From contig NC_058045.1 in NCBI RefSeq assembly GCF_020085105.1, positions 9,398,333 to 9,462,332 on the forward strand: DNA of 64,000 nucleotides. Reading direction: 5' to 3'. Positions 13,401-24,180 of the stretch are shown piece by piece. The stretch's first letter is position 1; each line of letters begins with the position of its first letter. Source of the DNA: Siniperca chuatsi. Taxonomy: Eukaryota; Chordata; Actinopteri; Centrarchiformes; Sinipercidae. The notes below the pieces were generated by a model. The model made no database searches, was not told the DNA's origin, and saw only the letters and a list, made by a program, of their open reading frames with translations. The position numbers and the translations under genes were made by a program.

Positions 13401-16400
13401 AATCTAATTTCAGCTCCAAGTAGAATCCGTACATCTGGCAAGTGAGATTGAAAAATTAAAGAAAGAGGGCCAGAAAGACAAGTGAGTCAGTATTGCAAAT
13501 CACTAATTCCACTAATTAATTGCTGTCTAAATCACATACATCTTTTTTTGATTATACATATTTTCTACCTATAGAGAAGAAATTGAGAATCTGCTGCAGC
13601 ACAAAGCTAATGTGGAGACAGTGCTGACCAGAGCCAAGGTAGCATATCCCTGAAAAGCTAGTGCTATAATGCTATGCCATGCTATTTTTTCTCAGTGTTA
13701 TGGCACCATGATGATCTAAATGTTAAAGATGTAGCAGATATATATATGTTATTTAACTATATGCTTTTTAACAGAGGGAATCTGACTCACTGCTAAGGGT
13801 TGAGCTTGACGCATGCAAACAAGAGCTGGAGCTGGAAAGGAGCAGGAGTCAGGCGCTGCTTCACAGATATAAAGATAAAGGTAAAGGTGAATGTACTTCT
13901 CAGCAGTCTCAACAAGATTACTGTTTAAATAAAGCAGATGTCCCATCTCCAGAGAATAAATGTTATTTCATTCTTTAAACACAAGGGGGCGTTAAACTGC
14001 TGTGACCTTGTATTTGCAGGTGGTGAAGCTGTGCAGACTCAGGACAAACAGACAGAGACAGAGTGAGCTGATTTTGATGAGATTTTCATTTTCAAAATGC
14101 ACCATCAGCAAACGCTCAAAATTAAATTCTGTGATCTGTCTCTTTATCGTGTACTCTATCTGTTTATCAGCTTATCAGAATCCTCTTTGTTATGGGAGCC
14201 ACCATCGGACTCCCAGAGCAGCCAAAACAAATCCCCCCAGGTAACAAGATGTTCCTAACTCACTGAACTTTTCAACTTTTCAAAATTTCAACAACAGTAA
14301 AGACACAATGATGTATTTTTATGTAAACATGTATTTAGAGTAAATATTTTGTGTTATTTAAAATTGGCAGTTAACTTTCATGATTAATAGGTGTGTATAC
14401 AAAGCAGTGAGGTTCAAAGGCTGAAGCAAAAACTGACTGAAAGAGAGAAGGAACTGAGGGAAAAGTAAGCCTTTCTTTGAAAGATTGATGAATGACTAAT
14501 TGTTTTAGAGACTAGGAAGTGAGTATGTAACAGGATTTCATCCTCACTGTGATAGGGAAGAAGCTTTGAAGAGTCTAGAAGGGCTGAGAGAGATGGAAAA
14601 AAATGAGGCTCAACTCAAGATTTCTGCTCTGGAGCTCAAGGTGCAGTCGTGACACCATAAACATGCAGTCACAAATACATGCATCTGTGTTTAACCACCT
14701 GTGAACCAGCAGGTGTGTTGAATTAACCAGCACACCTCTTCTTTCGTTATCATCTCTGTTTTTCTCATGAAAAAGGCCTCTGAAGATGGTCAAGATGATG
14801 GTGGCCAAGCAGATGTCTCAACCACAAACTCATTGAGGGCCCAGCTAGAAGGTATGGACCTGCTTCTGACAAAGCTACAGAGGATAGTATGTTGATTTTC
14901 CTCACTGGCTGAGCTCTAAAACTTCTTCCTCCACATGTTTTCAGAGAGCAGGAGGAGGGTGAACCGTCTGCAGCAGGAGAAAACACTGGCAGTCCAGAAG
15001 ATTCAAACATTGAGGCAGCTTTACCTGGTAAAGTTCATAAAAACAACACCTGTAAAGATGGCCTTCTATGGTGGCGATGAACATAATAAATGGCTTACTT
15101 CTTTTCTACAGGGTAAAGATGAGAAACCATCTGTTGAAGGCAGGAAGGATAAAACTGTCTGTCCAGTTATTTTAGAGACGGACCAGCAGAGGAGGATGGT
15201 CACTGAGCAGGTTTATAACGTGATTTCAGTTTACCTTTTTTTTATCCAGCGGCCCATTCTGCATTATGACTACTTTTACTTTTGGTACGTTAAGTATATT
15301 TTAATGCTGATACTTTTACTAAAAATTTAAATGCAGGACTTTTACTTGAAACAGAGTATTTCTACACTGTGGTATTGCTACTTTTACTTAAGTAAAAGAT
15401 CTGAGTATTTCTTCCATGACTGCTAATAAGCAAATGTTAGCATGCTAACATGTTAAACTAAGAGGGTGACAAAGGTAAACATTATTTATTTCATACCTGT
15501 TGTAAATTACAACAAGCCTCATGAGAGGAATACACTGTGCCATTTTTGTAGTTAAAGAGTCTGTTTAAGGAGCGAGAAGGAAAGGAGGTGGGAAAAGTTG
15601 ACAACAGATCAGCAGCAGCTCAGACTGGAGCCTCCACACTGCAAGACTGGACTCCCACATCTAAAATTATACGGGTAAGAAGCCTCAGCAAATCAACACA
15701 GCAAAAACATGAGAATCCTGACCAACAAATACTGATTAACGGGTTTGTATGGATTACACCAACGTGAATATGTGTACAAAGAACAAATCTTGTGTTGTTT
15801 AATTTTCATTCAGAGTGCAGTGGACAGGAGGAGCTGGCAGCAGGGCTCAGGTTTGATGCCAGTGTTTGAAGAGGACGAGGAGAGCAGTGACTGGCCAGGA
15901 GGGGAGGAGGGAAAGCCAGCAGAGGAGACTCATGCTAAGGAAACATTCCCCAACCAAAGCCAACAGGTTGTAAAGGCTTAAATTAGACCAAGTGGTTACC
16001 AAGTTGAAAATCCTTTAACAATCAGCCTAAACAGACAGCGTATGCATACATGTGGCCAATGTGTCCATATGTCTGTGAAGAGCAACAGCTAAATGACTAA
16101 AACATCAACATAAAACTTCCAGCCACCACACCACTCGAAAGTCTGTCATGCCTGGATGATTCATAAATGATGTATTAGCATCTGCAACTGATGCAAATTA
16201 ATATCATTAATGGCATAATCGTGGCACACAATTAACTCCCCTCACATTCATTCATTACATATACACACACATATGTGCAGACAGCACGAATCCCAGCTTC
16301 TGCATACATCAAAGAGCATACAGCACAGGGGGAGGGGCGTCAGCCTGGCTGCATAACCACTTAAACTCTATGTGAAACGTAGTCCAGCTATAATCTCGCA

Positions 16401-17471
16401 TATGACTCTTTCCACTCTGTATATAATCGGATTTGAAGCTGAGGAGTGAACCACTCAGCAGGAACACAGCTGACTCAACCATAAGAGCATAGGAAAGAGT
16501 TACAGTACGTCACAGTCTTATACCGAAGGCCTGTGACTACCACAGTATGACAACAGAGAACTAGTTAGTAACATCCAGACATGATATGATAAAGTCTGTC
16601 TCAAAATCATTAAAAAAAGTCTTACTGGTATTGAGTGCAGATACATACAGGCTTAATTTTGAAAGTACAGTAAAACATCTTAAGAAATTGCATTCCGTCT
16701 TCTAAAACCTGCAGACAGTGTGCGACAAAAGCTCATAGTCTTAAATGTTATACAGGAAGTTACACTTGAAACAATATTTAAAATATTTAAAAATATACTT
16801 TAAGAAGCATTCATTTAAAAAAATATCTGCACAGGAGGCCTATAGCACCCAATATAAGGATGACATGAGAGATCTGAAACCACTCTCTTCTCTGCCAGAT
16901 GTCAACTATGAGTGCAGAACTCAGCAATCTGAAGGCAAAAAAAGTGAATCTGCTGCAAGGTGAAGTTGTGCATGAATCAGTGTAATAATCATTAGTGTAG
17001 ATGTGTGCTGTGATCTGTGCCGTGTTTGTAGTTTGGAGCCTTTGGGAAGACCATGGGATTCATATCTTTATCTCAGACAGGGACATATCCACAAATGCCT
17101 AACTGGACTAAATAATTAATAACTATTAATTTCCCTCCTTCTTTCCTTGCCCTTCTATCTTCTGCATGTGTAAGAATACAAAATTGACTTGTAACATTTT
17201 GATATTAATCTTTGTGTAATTATTTCCCCTCCTTTTTCCTGATTTAGCCACACTAAGGTGCAAGCAGCCAATCCAGGACCGTCCCCCTAAAGCAAAAAAA
17301 CTATCAGACAAGTCTTCTGATGTCGAAGGGGCAAACCTATATCACTGTTCAGATGAGACTGACCTGCAGCAGAAGAGGCCACCTTCCCTCTATCCAGATG
17401 GAATATTCCTGGCTGAGCTTGTAGATATCTGTAGCCCTGATGAAGATGAAGAGGGGGGCAAGGACAAATGA
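10482..17471 (+). CDS. large coiled-coil protein, unrecognised, possibly ciliary
   Basis: I do not recognise this protein. Twenty-five coding exons join in phase to 1027 residues: 10482-10640, 10716-10780, 10869-11154, 11356-11450, 11535-11670, 11778-11903, 12054-12179, 12264-12368, 12476-12637, 12726-12955, 13052-13316, 13414-13481, 13575-13638, 13775-13880, 14020-14062, 14171-14240, 14391-14464, 14556-14640, 14776-14851, 14945-15027, 15112-15210, 15552-15674, 15814-15966, 16899-16959 and 17248-17471. The start is the first ATG after an in-frame stop at 10452. The first 90 residues are Ser-rich and unstructured. From about residue 110 to 800 the sequence is Glu/Lys/Gln/Leu-rich with heptad character (for example KLEDDIKELKAKVTG and LEKLKLQNQCLSLEAEVLEK). 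The tail is acidic and ends LAELVDICSPDEDEEGGKDK. Most internal exons are phase 0. The X-box promoter hints at a centrosomal or ciliary role, which is inference. Confidence 0.85.
15268..15421 (-). repeat. short DNA element, TACTTTTACTTAAGTA family, copy 2
   Basis: This copy sits in the intron between the exons ending at 15210 and starting at 15552 of the coiled-coil gene. It shares CTACTTTTACTTTTGGTAC and TTTTACTTAAGTAAAAGATC with the other copies and ends near CTTCCATGACTG. It is clear of both splice sites. Confidence 0.7.
16325..16470 (+). promoter_or_regulatory. candidate internal promoter in the coiled-coil gene
   Basis: Within the longest late intron (15967-16898) a GC-box-like word GGGGGAGGGGCG near 16328 is followed by a TATA-like box TATATAAT at 16420-16427. 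A start about 30 bases further on would transcribe only the last two coding exons. There is no transcript evidence, and TATA-like words are common in AT-rich introns. Confidence 0.25.
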
Positions 17472-17749
17472 GGTGTTTTGTTAAGACTCCTGCATTGGGT
17501 GAAACTTGCACCAGCCAGCTTTGTGCCTTATAGCTTATACTATGTTTTTTACTCAAATGAAATTTGTGGACTAATTCACTTCACTTAAATTTAAAGACAA
17601 GATTCTGCTAAGGTGACACTTGGTGGAAGCTTTTTACCTATAAGTAAAAGGATTGTGATATTTTTTCCATCTAACAGAAAATCACTGAGTGGTGATTAGT
17701 AAAATACAACAGCAACAACTTGAACATTTATACCTCAGACAATAGTGTT

Positions 17750-17755
17750 AATAAA
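17750..17755 (+). terminator. poly(A) signal of the coiled-coil gene
   Basis: A canonical AATAAA lies 279 bases after the stop codon at 17469-17471, giving a short 3' UTR. A second plus-strand AATAAA occurs near 17944. The neighbouring synaptotagmin-like gene ends in the opposite direction a few hundred bases on, so the two genes are convergent. Confidence 0.6.
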
Positions 17756-18245
17756 AGTCACCAAGCTACCTCAGGCAGAAATGTGTTTTTATTTATATGA
17801 CATGGTTCTTCACATCATCTTTACATTCAGAACATCCTACAGACAAGATATTTTAAACATACCTCAAAAGAACTGTGAAATTACAGATGTACATGAGAGC
17901 ATATAAAGTAATTTGTGTGTATTGTATGTTACTCGCACATCAAATAAACGAGAAAGTGTATTTTAGTGACAGTGACTGAATACTAGAGTAACCCTTCAGT
18001 ATTTCTAGATAAAGACAATATTGCTCAGGACAATTACCTTTATGTTTTTTAAGTTCTCCAAAACTGTACAAGATCCATTTTACTAGTCTGTTCTGGGTAA
18101 TGTTTCACAAATACATCGTTCTGTTAAAAGCCAACAAACTCTGAACTCACATTGCGTTGTTCCAAAAGCCATTTTGTGCACTTACATTACTTTCCCATTG
18201 GAGAATTCACAGGTTGATACATTAAAATAAGGCCATTGTAAATAT

Positions 18246-18251
18246 TTTATT
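18246..18251 (-). terminator. poly(A) signal of the synaptotagmin-like gene
   Basis: TTTATT on the plus strand is AATAAA on the minus strand and lies about 160 bases after the stop codon at 18409-18411. This gives a compact 3' UTR. Confidence 0.55.
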
Positions 18252-18408
18252 GCTGAGTGCCCATATATCCATCCATTAGAACAGCAGTGTTAGTAAACAC
18301 ATCATTTGTGACCTATAATACCTTATTTTGGATGCCCACTGAGTTCATACAGCACATCAGGTCCAGTGATCACAAAATTGTTTTTGTCAGCACACGTGTG
18401 TCAGAGCC

Positions 18409-19003
18409 CTATAGAGGCTCTGGTTGTACAGTGTGCCAGCGTGCCTGCTCCACCTGCAGGTTGCACATGTCCCTCCAGTGAGCACGTCCTGCATCTGCAG
18501 CCTCTGCACCGATTTGGACTCGACCAAGAACTTTACCCTCTGAAAGGACCTGATTCTGTCACATAAGAAAGGAGCAGGAATATGGAATTCACAGGGTAGT
18601 CACAATACAAATAAATGTAGTTATTCATGAAATGCATTTTATTCTGTGATTGTGAGCTCCCAAAATGATCTTTACCTGCATGATCACGAATTCAAGCATG
18701 AGGGGCAGCTGACTGATGTCTCCTTGAGGCAGGTCAAACAGGATAGAAGTATTCCACACAGTGCAGGACCCTCCTTTAGTTTCTCTGCTGCTGATCACAA
18801 CTCCCTCATGATGCAGATTGATCACCACCTGGTATTCTGTGCACAGGTACACAAACATTATGATGTGTGAAAATAAATCTATTGTAGAATAATCATTTAA
18901 CTTGAAAACTAAGTTTTTTAAATTTGTATTAAATTAAATTAAAATGGAAGCACAGGTCATCTGGTGGTGCCAAGTCCACAAACAAACTGTATGATGAAAA
19001 CTG

Positions 19004-19048
<45 letters not shown>

Positions 19049-22000
19049 CTCTCCACCAACATCAGACAGACCAAACGTAGATTTTCTTTCAAAAAGTCAG
19101 TAAAACAAAAACTGATGAATCTCACATAGATGTTATTGTTGTTTTGAAACATTTTTGATTGTTTTTATTTTCTTTTTGTTGCTGTGCATTTGTGACAATT
19201 TTGTTTTTGTTTCCATTGTAGGCTACTATTGTCTTTTGTTTCATATGTGATGTAATATCACTTATTTTCTAATCTTTATATTTGGCTTGATTTGCCTTTT
19301 CTTGTTTTATTAATACTGTGTGATTTTAAATTGATTGTTTGTTTTATTGTTATTGTTTTTGTGTGGACCCCAGGAAGACTAGCTAATGGGGATCCAAATA
19401 AAGAATACTGTATAATCATGAGACAGGTATCAAATTCAAATGTAGTCCTGATGTTGAGTTGACATACCACGAAGCCAAAAATATGTTTTCGTTCGTTTGT
19501 GCTGTTAAATGTGTCAGTAATTGCAAACCGGACAGTTGCAGACAAGCATACATTTTCTAATCCACCAGAGTCTCTCTGTTAGTTATTTAAATAACACACT
19601 TATCAAAAGGTGGAAATGTTGAAAAAAACACATAAGTGGTTACAAAAACTGGATAAAAATTCAAAAATAAAATGAAACCAAGAAATTTTACCGTTCTCAC
19701 ACCACCTTTCCTCCTGTAAATACAGTATAAGGTATGGTCAAGTAAAACATGCAGCTAGAATGCAGAAAACAAATATTTTTTCCCCTGTTTGTAGTATTGC
19801 CGTTCTGTCTACTCTCTGTTGTCTAAATATTCATGAACAAATACTTTCTGTCTGATATAAAACCTAAAGAGATCAAATTTATCTGACATAATGTACATGA
19901 AACAGATATCATAAAATCTAATGGCGTTGTATACAGGATGTGCTTGTCTGCAATAAAAATAATACTCAGACAGGCTAATGCAAACAAAGATTAGATCTGT
20001 CAGATCAGAGATCCAGAGGAGATTGGAACATTTTCCTGAGGATTGTGAATAGTGAAGGATTAAACCACAATGTCATTAAAAAAAGGGATGATCTCCTGCT
20101 GCATTCAGGTCCTGTAAGACATCATTTAATCCCCTAAACATTAAAAGCAAACATAGGGAATTACTTTACCTCTGCCCCTGAAAGGCAAAAGTTATTTCTT
20201 CCCTCGCATGCTTACATAATGCCTCTATGCATGATGTCCTTATGGGATCTCTAAATCAAATGCACATTTTGTTAAATTCAAGTGACATTAAACACTGGTT
20301 TTACCTGTTGCTGCCAACGTGTGAACGAGGTTGTCTAGGTTATCTGCTCTGAGGACCGTGGCTTTGATGCGGTGGGCCAGAGTCTGATACTGAAGCAAAA
20401 TGAAGATCTGTGGAGGACAGCTAAGCCCCTTACACATCGCTGCATCCTGTGAGATCAGACTCTGCAGTCAAAGGGCAAACGTTCAAAGGTCAGAGAGGGA
20501 AACCTCAATCAGCAGGAAATGCAGAATGGGGCTTTTGCTTTGTAGAATACAAATATCACATAAATTCCCAAAGAAAACAAAAGTTTTAATTGTACTGACC
20601 ACAGATATCACATGTCCATATGCATCAAAGCAAAACAAAAATCAAATAAAACAATAGAAAACAAAATACTGATATTTGGCTCAATTTCTTCCCCTTTTTG
20701 CTTGTTTCAGCAGATAATTTCAACTCGTAACCTCAATGCAAGACTGGATTACCAACTGGGCACAGCAGGCAACTATCTGCCCGGGCCCCTGGACCCAAAG
20801 AGGCCCCCAAACCTCCAGGTTCACTGTGTGTCACCATGTTATATGTGGAGCTTGAATGTTCATTCTTGACCTTGGAAACTGCAGTATGTGGTTTAAGCTT
20901 GAGCTTAAGTCCTAAAAGTGCTCAAAAGGGGGTCCCTCGGGGCCTCCTAACAGGTTAATCTGGCCATTCCTCTATGTATCTTAAAAATAAAGTCAACACC
21001 TGCTCACAGATATTAATTGAATACACACCTACCTTTTTTAGCTTCCACTTTTTTGGGTTTAGCTCTTTTGTGAAGTGAAATGGATGCTCTGCTCTCCAGT
21101 CTCTTCCTCCACATTCGGCCACCAGTTCACCCAGTGTGGTGCCTCTCAGGCTGGAAGGTTCCCGTGTGTATGTGGCTATTCTCAGTACACACCTTTGGAG
21201 CTCCTTCACTGAGCTCACCTTCAAAAGCAGCACCAGGCTGTGGGTCTCAGGGCTGAGGCTGCTCTGGGCAGAGGCTTGCATGGGACAGGGGTACAGAGGT
21301 GGCAGGCTGCCCAGCACAGACACATCCTCCAGTCTGTGGGACGTCCCAGTGAGGCTGAGGACAGTGACTACCAGGGTTTGCTGCTCTGGAGAGAAGGCCA
21401 TAGTGAAATGGAGGCATGGTTTTGGTGATATTGGCTGTTGGCAGCTGGCACTGGAGCCATAGCTCAGCAGAGTCATAGGGATTGGTTCTTCAGGCATAGA
21501 AGGAGATACAGCACTGGGGCTGGTAAGCCTGCTGTGTTCATTATAAGATATACTACCTCCAGTCACCGTGCAGCGCCTCTGCAGAGCCTTACATGTTTTG
21601 GACAACAGTCCCAGTTTGGGAAATGAAGGCAGGGAAGCATGACTGGAATCTATAGGTTTATACAGGGGTGATGTTAATGGTGGTGTGCTGAGGCGGCGCA
21701 AGGAAAAATAAGACTTTGGCTGCTCCTTCCGCTCAGAGGCAGCTCTATTAGAGAATGGCAGAGAGGTAAATTCGCCCTCCGAAAGGGCAGGGCTGGTGAA
21801 AGTGGAAGGGTACTCCAGCATATCTCCATCCGGACCCTCATATTGCTGCCTAGATGCTGTCGTCGCTGCTGATGGAGGAGGGCTCTGGGCAAAGGTCACA
21901 GTTTCAGCTGGAGTTGGTGCTGATGTCACAGGATCTTTGTCTTTGACTGGACACATCTGACTGTTCCTCCAGCACAAAATACATCCCAGGACCAAACACA

Positions 22001-22907
22001 GACAAAAGATTATCAGTCCTACCAAAAGAAGAATTTGGAGGTGAACTGTAGACATAAGAGAGAAAAATAAGATCAATCAGATGCAGCAGTTTAGAAATGG
22101 TTGTAATTTAAACTCATGCAACCCCTGGATTACATAACACACAACATGTACTATTTTACCCTATTTACCTGAAAGCATAGACCCCGTGCTTCATATTAAA
22201 GTACTGTTAAAGGATTGGTTCGCATCTTAAAACAATATTCGCATGCCTATTTGTACACTGAAAAAATCATCGCTGTAATAATTATTGTCCCTTCCTAATG
22301 TGACTCCAGTGGAACAGATGGGGGACAAAATCCTTAATCGGTGCAAAAATGCATTATAAAATGTCTGAATTAGTCAAACAATAGATTATCTTCTAAAGTT
22401 ACAGCCTTTTATTGCAAAATTCCCTCTTTTTCCCCCTCTCCATAGCTCTTTCTTGAGCTATGGAGCTTGAGGAGGGATAGTAACACAAAGTGGGAATATT
22501 GTACTTGTAAAACACAGTAACATTGGAATATACCCACATGGTTTGACTAAGTCATACTGATGAGACCTCATATTAGGTTTGGCTTCATGCATTTTTGCAC
22601 AGAACAAGGACTGTGGATTTTGTCCCCCATCACTTAAATTGGAATCATGTTAGGAAGAGATCTCTTCACGGCCAGTATGGAAAGGAGGAATGATTACTAA
22701 CGAAAATATAGGCATGTGAGTGTTGTTTCAGACTCGAAAAAAAAATCAAAAAAAGACCATACCTTCTAGTTGTTTGGTGAAAAGGACCTGCACCAGAAGC
22801 CAGAAGAAGAGTATGACCATGATGCCCTCAATCATACCCTTACAGCAGAAGAGCAGCACAGACTGCCACAGAGGCTGACCTGGGTACTCCTCATCACGGT
22901 AAGGCAT
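18409..22907 (-). CDS. synaptotagmin-like tandem C2 protein, probably calcium-independent
   Basis: Five coding exons join in phase to 540 residues: 22763-22907, 21033-22045, 20305-20461, 18676-18836 and 18409-18555. The start MPYRDEEYPGQPLW is followed by two hydrophobic segments, about residues 28-43 and 49-74, the second ending in a Cys-rich CLCLVLGCILCW stretch like synaptotagmin membrane anchors. A Ser/Pro-rich linker runs to about residue 256, then C2A (257-386) and C2B (387-540). The C2B end, LGRVQIGAEAADAGRAHWRD, is the typical synaptotagmin closing block. Neither domain shows the SDPYV loop or the paired aspartates that bind calcium, so membrane binding is probably calcium-independent. 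I cannot name the paralogue. A trafficking role is inferred from the family. Confidence 0.82.
19009..19044. repeat. (TA)n microsatellite
   Basis: An uninterrupted TA dinucleotide run of about 36 bases within an intron of the synaptotagmin-like gene. Confidence 0.95.
19150..19412 (+). repeat. LINE 3' tail fragment
   Basis: T-rich sequence ending in GTGTGGACCCCAGGAAGACT and GGGGATCCAAATAAAGAAT. This is the form of 3' end that I know from fish non-LTR retrotransposons. Only the untranslated tail is present. It is intronic in the synaptotagmin-like gene. Confidence 0.55.
20742..20966. repeat. short element with imperfect inverted ends
   Basis: The left end, CTGGATTACCAACTGGGCAC, and the right end, GGTTAATCTGGCC, are imperfect inverted copies around ATTA and CTGG words. 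The body holds GC-rich blocks (CCCGGGCCCCTGG and GGGGGTCCCTCGGGGCC) unlike the AT-rich intron around it. I remember similar interspersed blocks from other fish. It stops about 66 bases short of the exon at 21033. Confidence 0.45.
22207..22745. repeat. fold-back DNA element (MITE-like)
   Basis: The ends are inverted copies: AACAATATTCGCATGCCTAT on the left matches AACAACACTCACATGCCTAT read inward from the right. Further in, GGGGGACAAAATCC near 22320 pairs with GGATTTTGTCCCCC near 22615, and a small palindrome (CTCCATAGCTC then GAGCTATGGAG) marks the centre near 22445. The whole element can fold on itself. It lies in the first intron of the synaptotagmin-like gene and has no coding capacity. 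Confidence 0.7.
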
Positions 22908-24007
22908 GGTGCCAGTAGTGTGCTGAAGGTTTTCCGGAGCCTATTTTAAAACATTCACAAGCGGAGTCCCAGAGGTCACAGTGAAGAAGATAATTTGCTT
23001 GATTTATGAAAACACATTCTGGCTTTCAGTACTGGAGATATCTCCCCATGTAATTCTGCTTCAGAGGATCATTCAAAGCCATTGTTTTGGAATGTCAAAG
23101 GCACAAAAAATCTGTATCCCATTAAAACATCTTGGGTATTTAGAATCACAAGTTTCAGGTTTGAGCAACAAAATGAGTAACAGAAATGTTACATGATATT
23201 CACAGATTTCATAAAAAGGATTTCTGATATATAGAATGGACCTCCTTCCAGAAGTTATAGTCAAGCAATCTTTAGCAGCTTCAGGTGTCTTTCCCTGTTC
23301 AAAGTTGAAAATTCATCCTGCTGTCGTAACTTGCTACATACAGTATATTCCAGTTTTCGTCCCAGGACAGTGATCTCCTCATCAGCAGAGTGACTTGACC
23401 GATATTATTCCTCCCTGGGGCGTGGGCGGAGCTATCCATCTCATAATACCTCTCAATTATGGCTGTAGCTTTCTTCTACAATGTCCCAGATGCCAATCCA
23501 GCAGTATCACTACAGAATAACTATCCCAACAGTAAATCCTGCCACCCATCCCCTGCCCCATGAGCTCTTATCTCCATTAGTCTAGCCTCTGTCATAGGTC
23601 TGCAGCAGAGTTCAGGAATTAACTCTCACTACAGACTCTTTCTGTACTTCCTCTTCCATGTACACAGTGTGTAGAGTTTTACTCGATAAATGCAATCTGA
23701 TGTTTCATATATATTGTGAAAACCAATGCAAGAATTCAGTTTGTCACAAATGTAGCAATAAGAAACAAAAGTGACAATAAAATTCAGGGCAAGAAAACTT
23801 TAACTCTTAATTGTTCACCGGTACAGGTTAAAGACATTAAGAACAGAGATACCAACGTGATGATCAAGTGGAAATACTGATAAATGTGCATGTTTATGGA
23901 TGAATAAAATCCTTGAATTTGAAATGGTGTGTCTTGTGTAGACGAGGAAATACTACCCCCATCTGGCCACTCACTTATGTATTCTTTTCTTTTTGGTACG
24001 TACTTTC
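22908..24007. other. upstream region of the synaptotagmin-like gene
   Basis: This is the 5' flank of a minus-strand gene. Apart from a GC-box segment at 23413-23433, I see no exon or repeat that I recognise in it. Confidence 0.5.
23420..23428 (+). promoter_or_regulatory. EGR1-type site in a GC box
   Basis: GCGTGGGCG, the consensus EGR site, lies inside CTGGGGCGTGGGCGGAGC, an isolated GC-rich island about 510 bases upstream of the start codon of the synaptotagmin-like gene. EGR factors respond to activity in neurons, which would fit a synaptic gene, but that link is inference. Confidence 0.4.
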
Positions 24008-24180
24008 CAGTGGTGGAGGAAGTATTCCTTTACTTGAGTAGCAATACTGCAAAATAAAAATACTCAATTACAATTTATAATCCTGCACATGTCACTTAAG
24101 TAAAAGCGCACAGGTATTATTAGCAAAATATCTTAAAATATCAAAAGTAAAACAACATATATGGACAACATGTGGACCTT
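24008..24180 (+). repeat. short DNA element, TACTTTTACTTAAGTA family, copy 3
   Basis: This copy is inverted relative to the other three. It begins with the terminal word CAGTGGTGGAGGAAGTATTC and continues through CACTTAAGTAAAAGC. The right end is degraded, so the end is approximate. It lies between arid3b and the synaptotagmin-like gene. Confidence 0.7.

Noticed and set aside
16835-16959. Longer version of coiled-coil exon 25 starting at 16835
   Set aside because: Its frame would hit an early stop after the next splice. The acceptor at 16898, with a strong pyrimidine tract, restores a continuous frame (AELSNLKAKKVNLLQ) into the last exon.
22763-22907. Apparent frame conflict between the first two exons of the synaptotagmin-like gene
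   Set aside because: It came from a miscount of bases. Recounting gave 145 bases and continuous phase.
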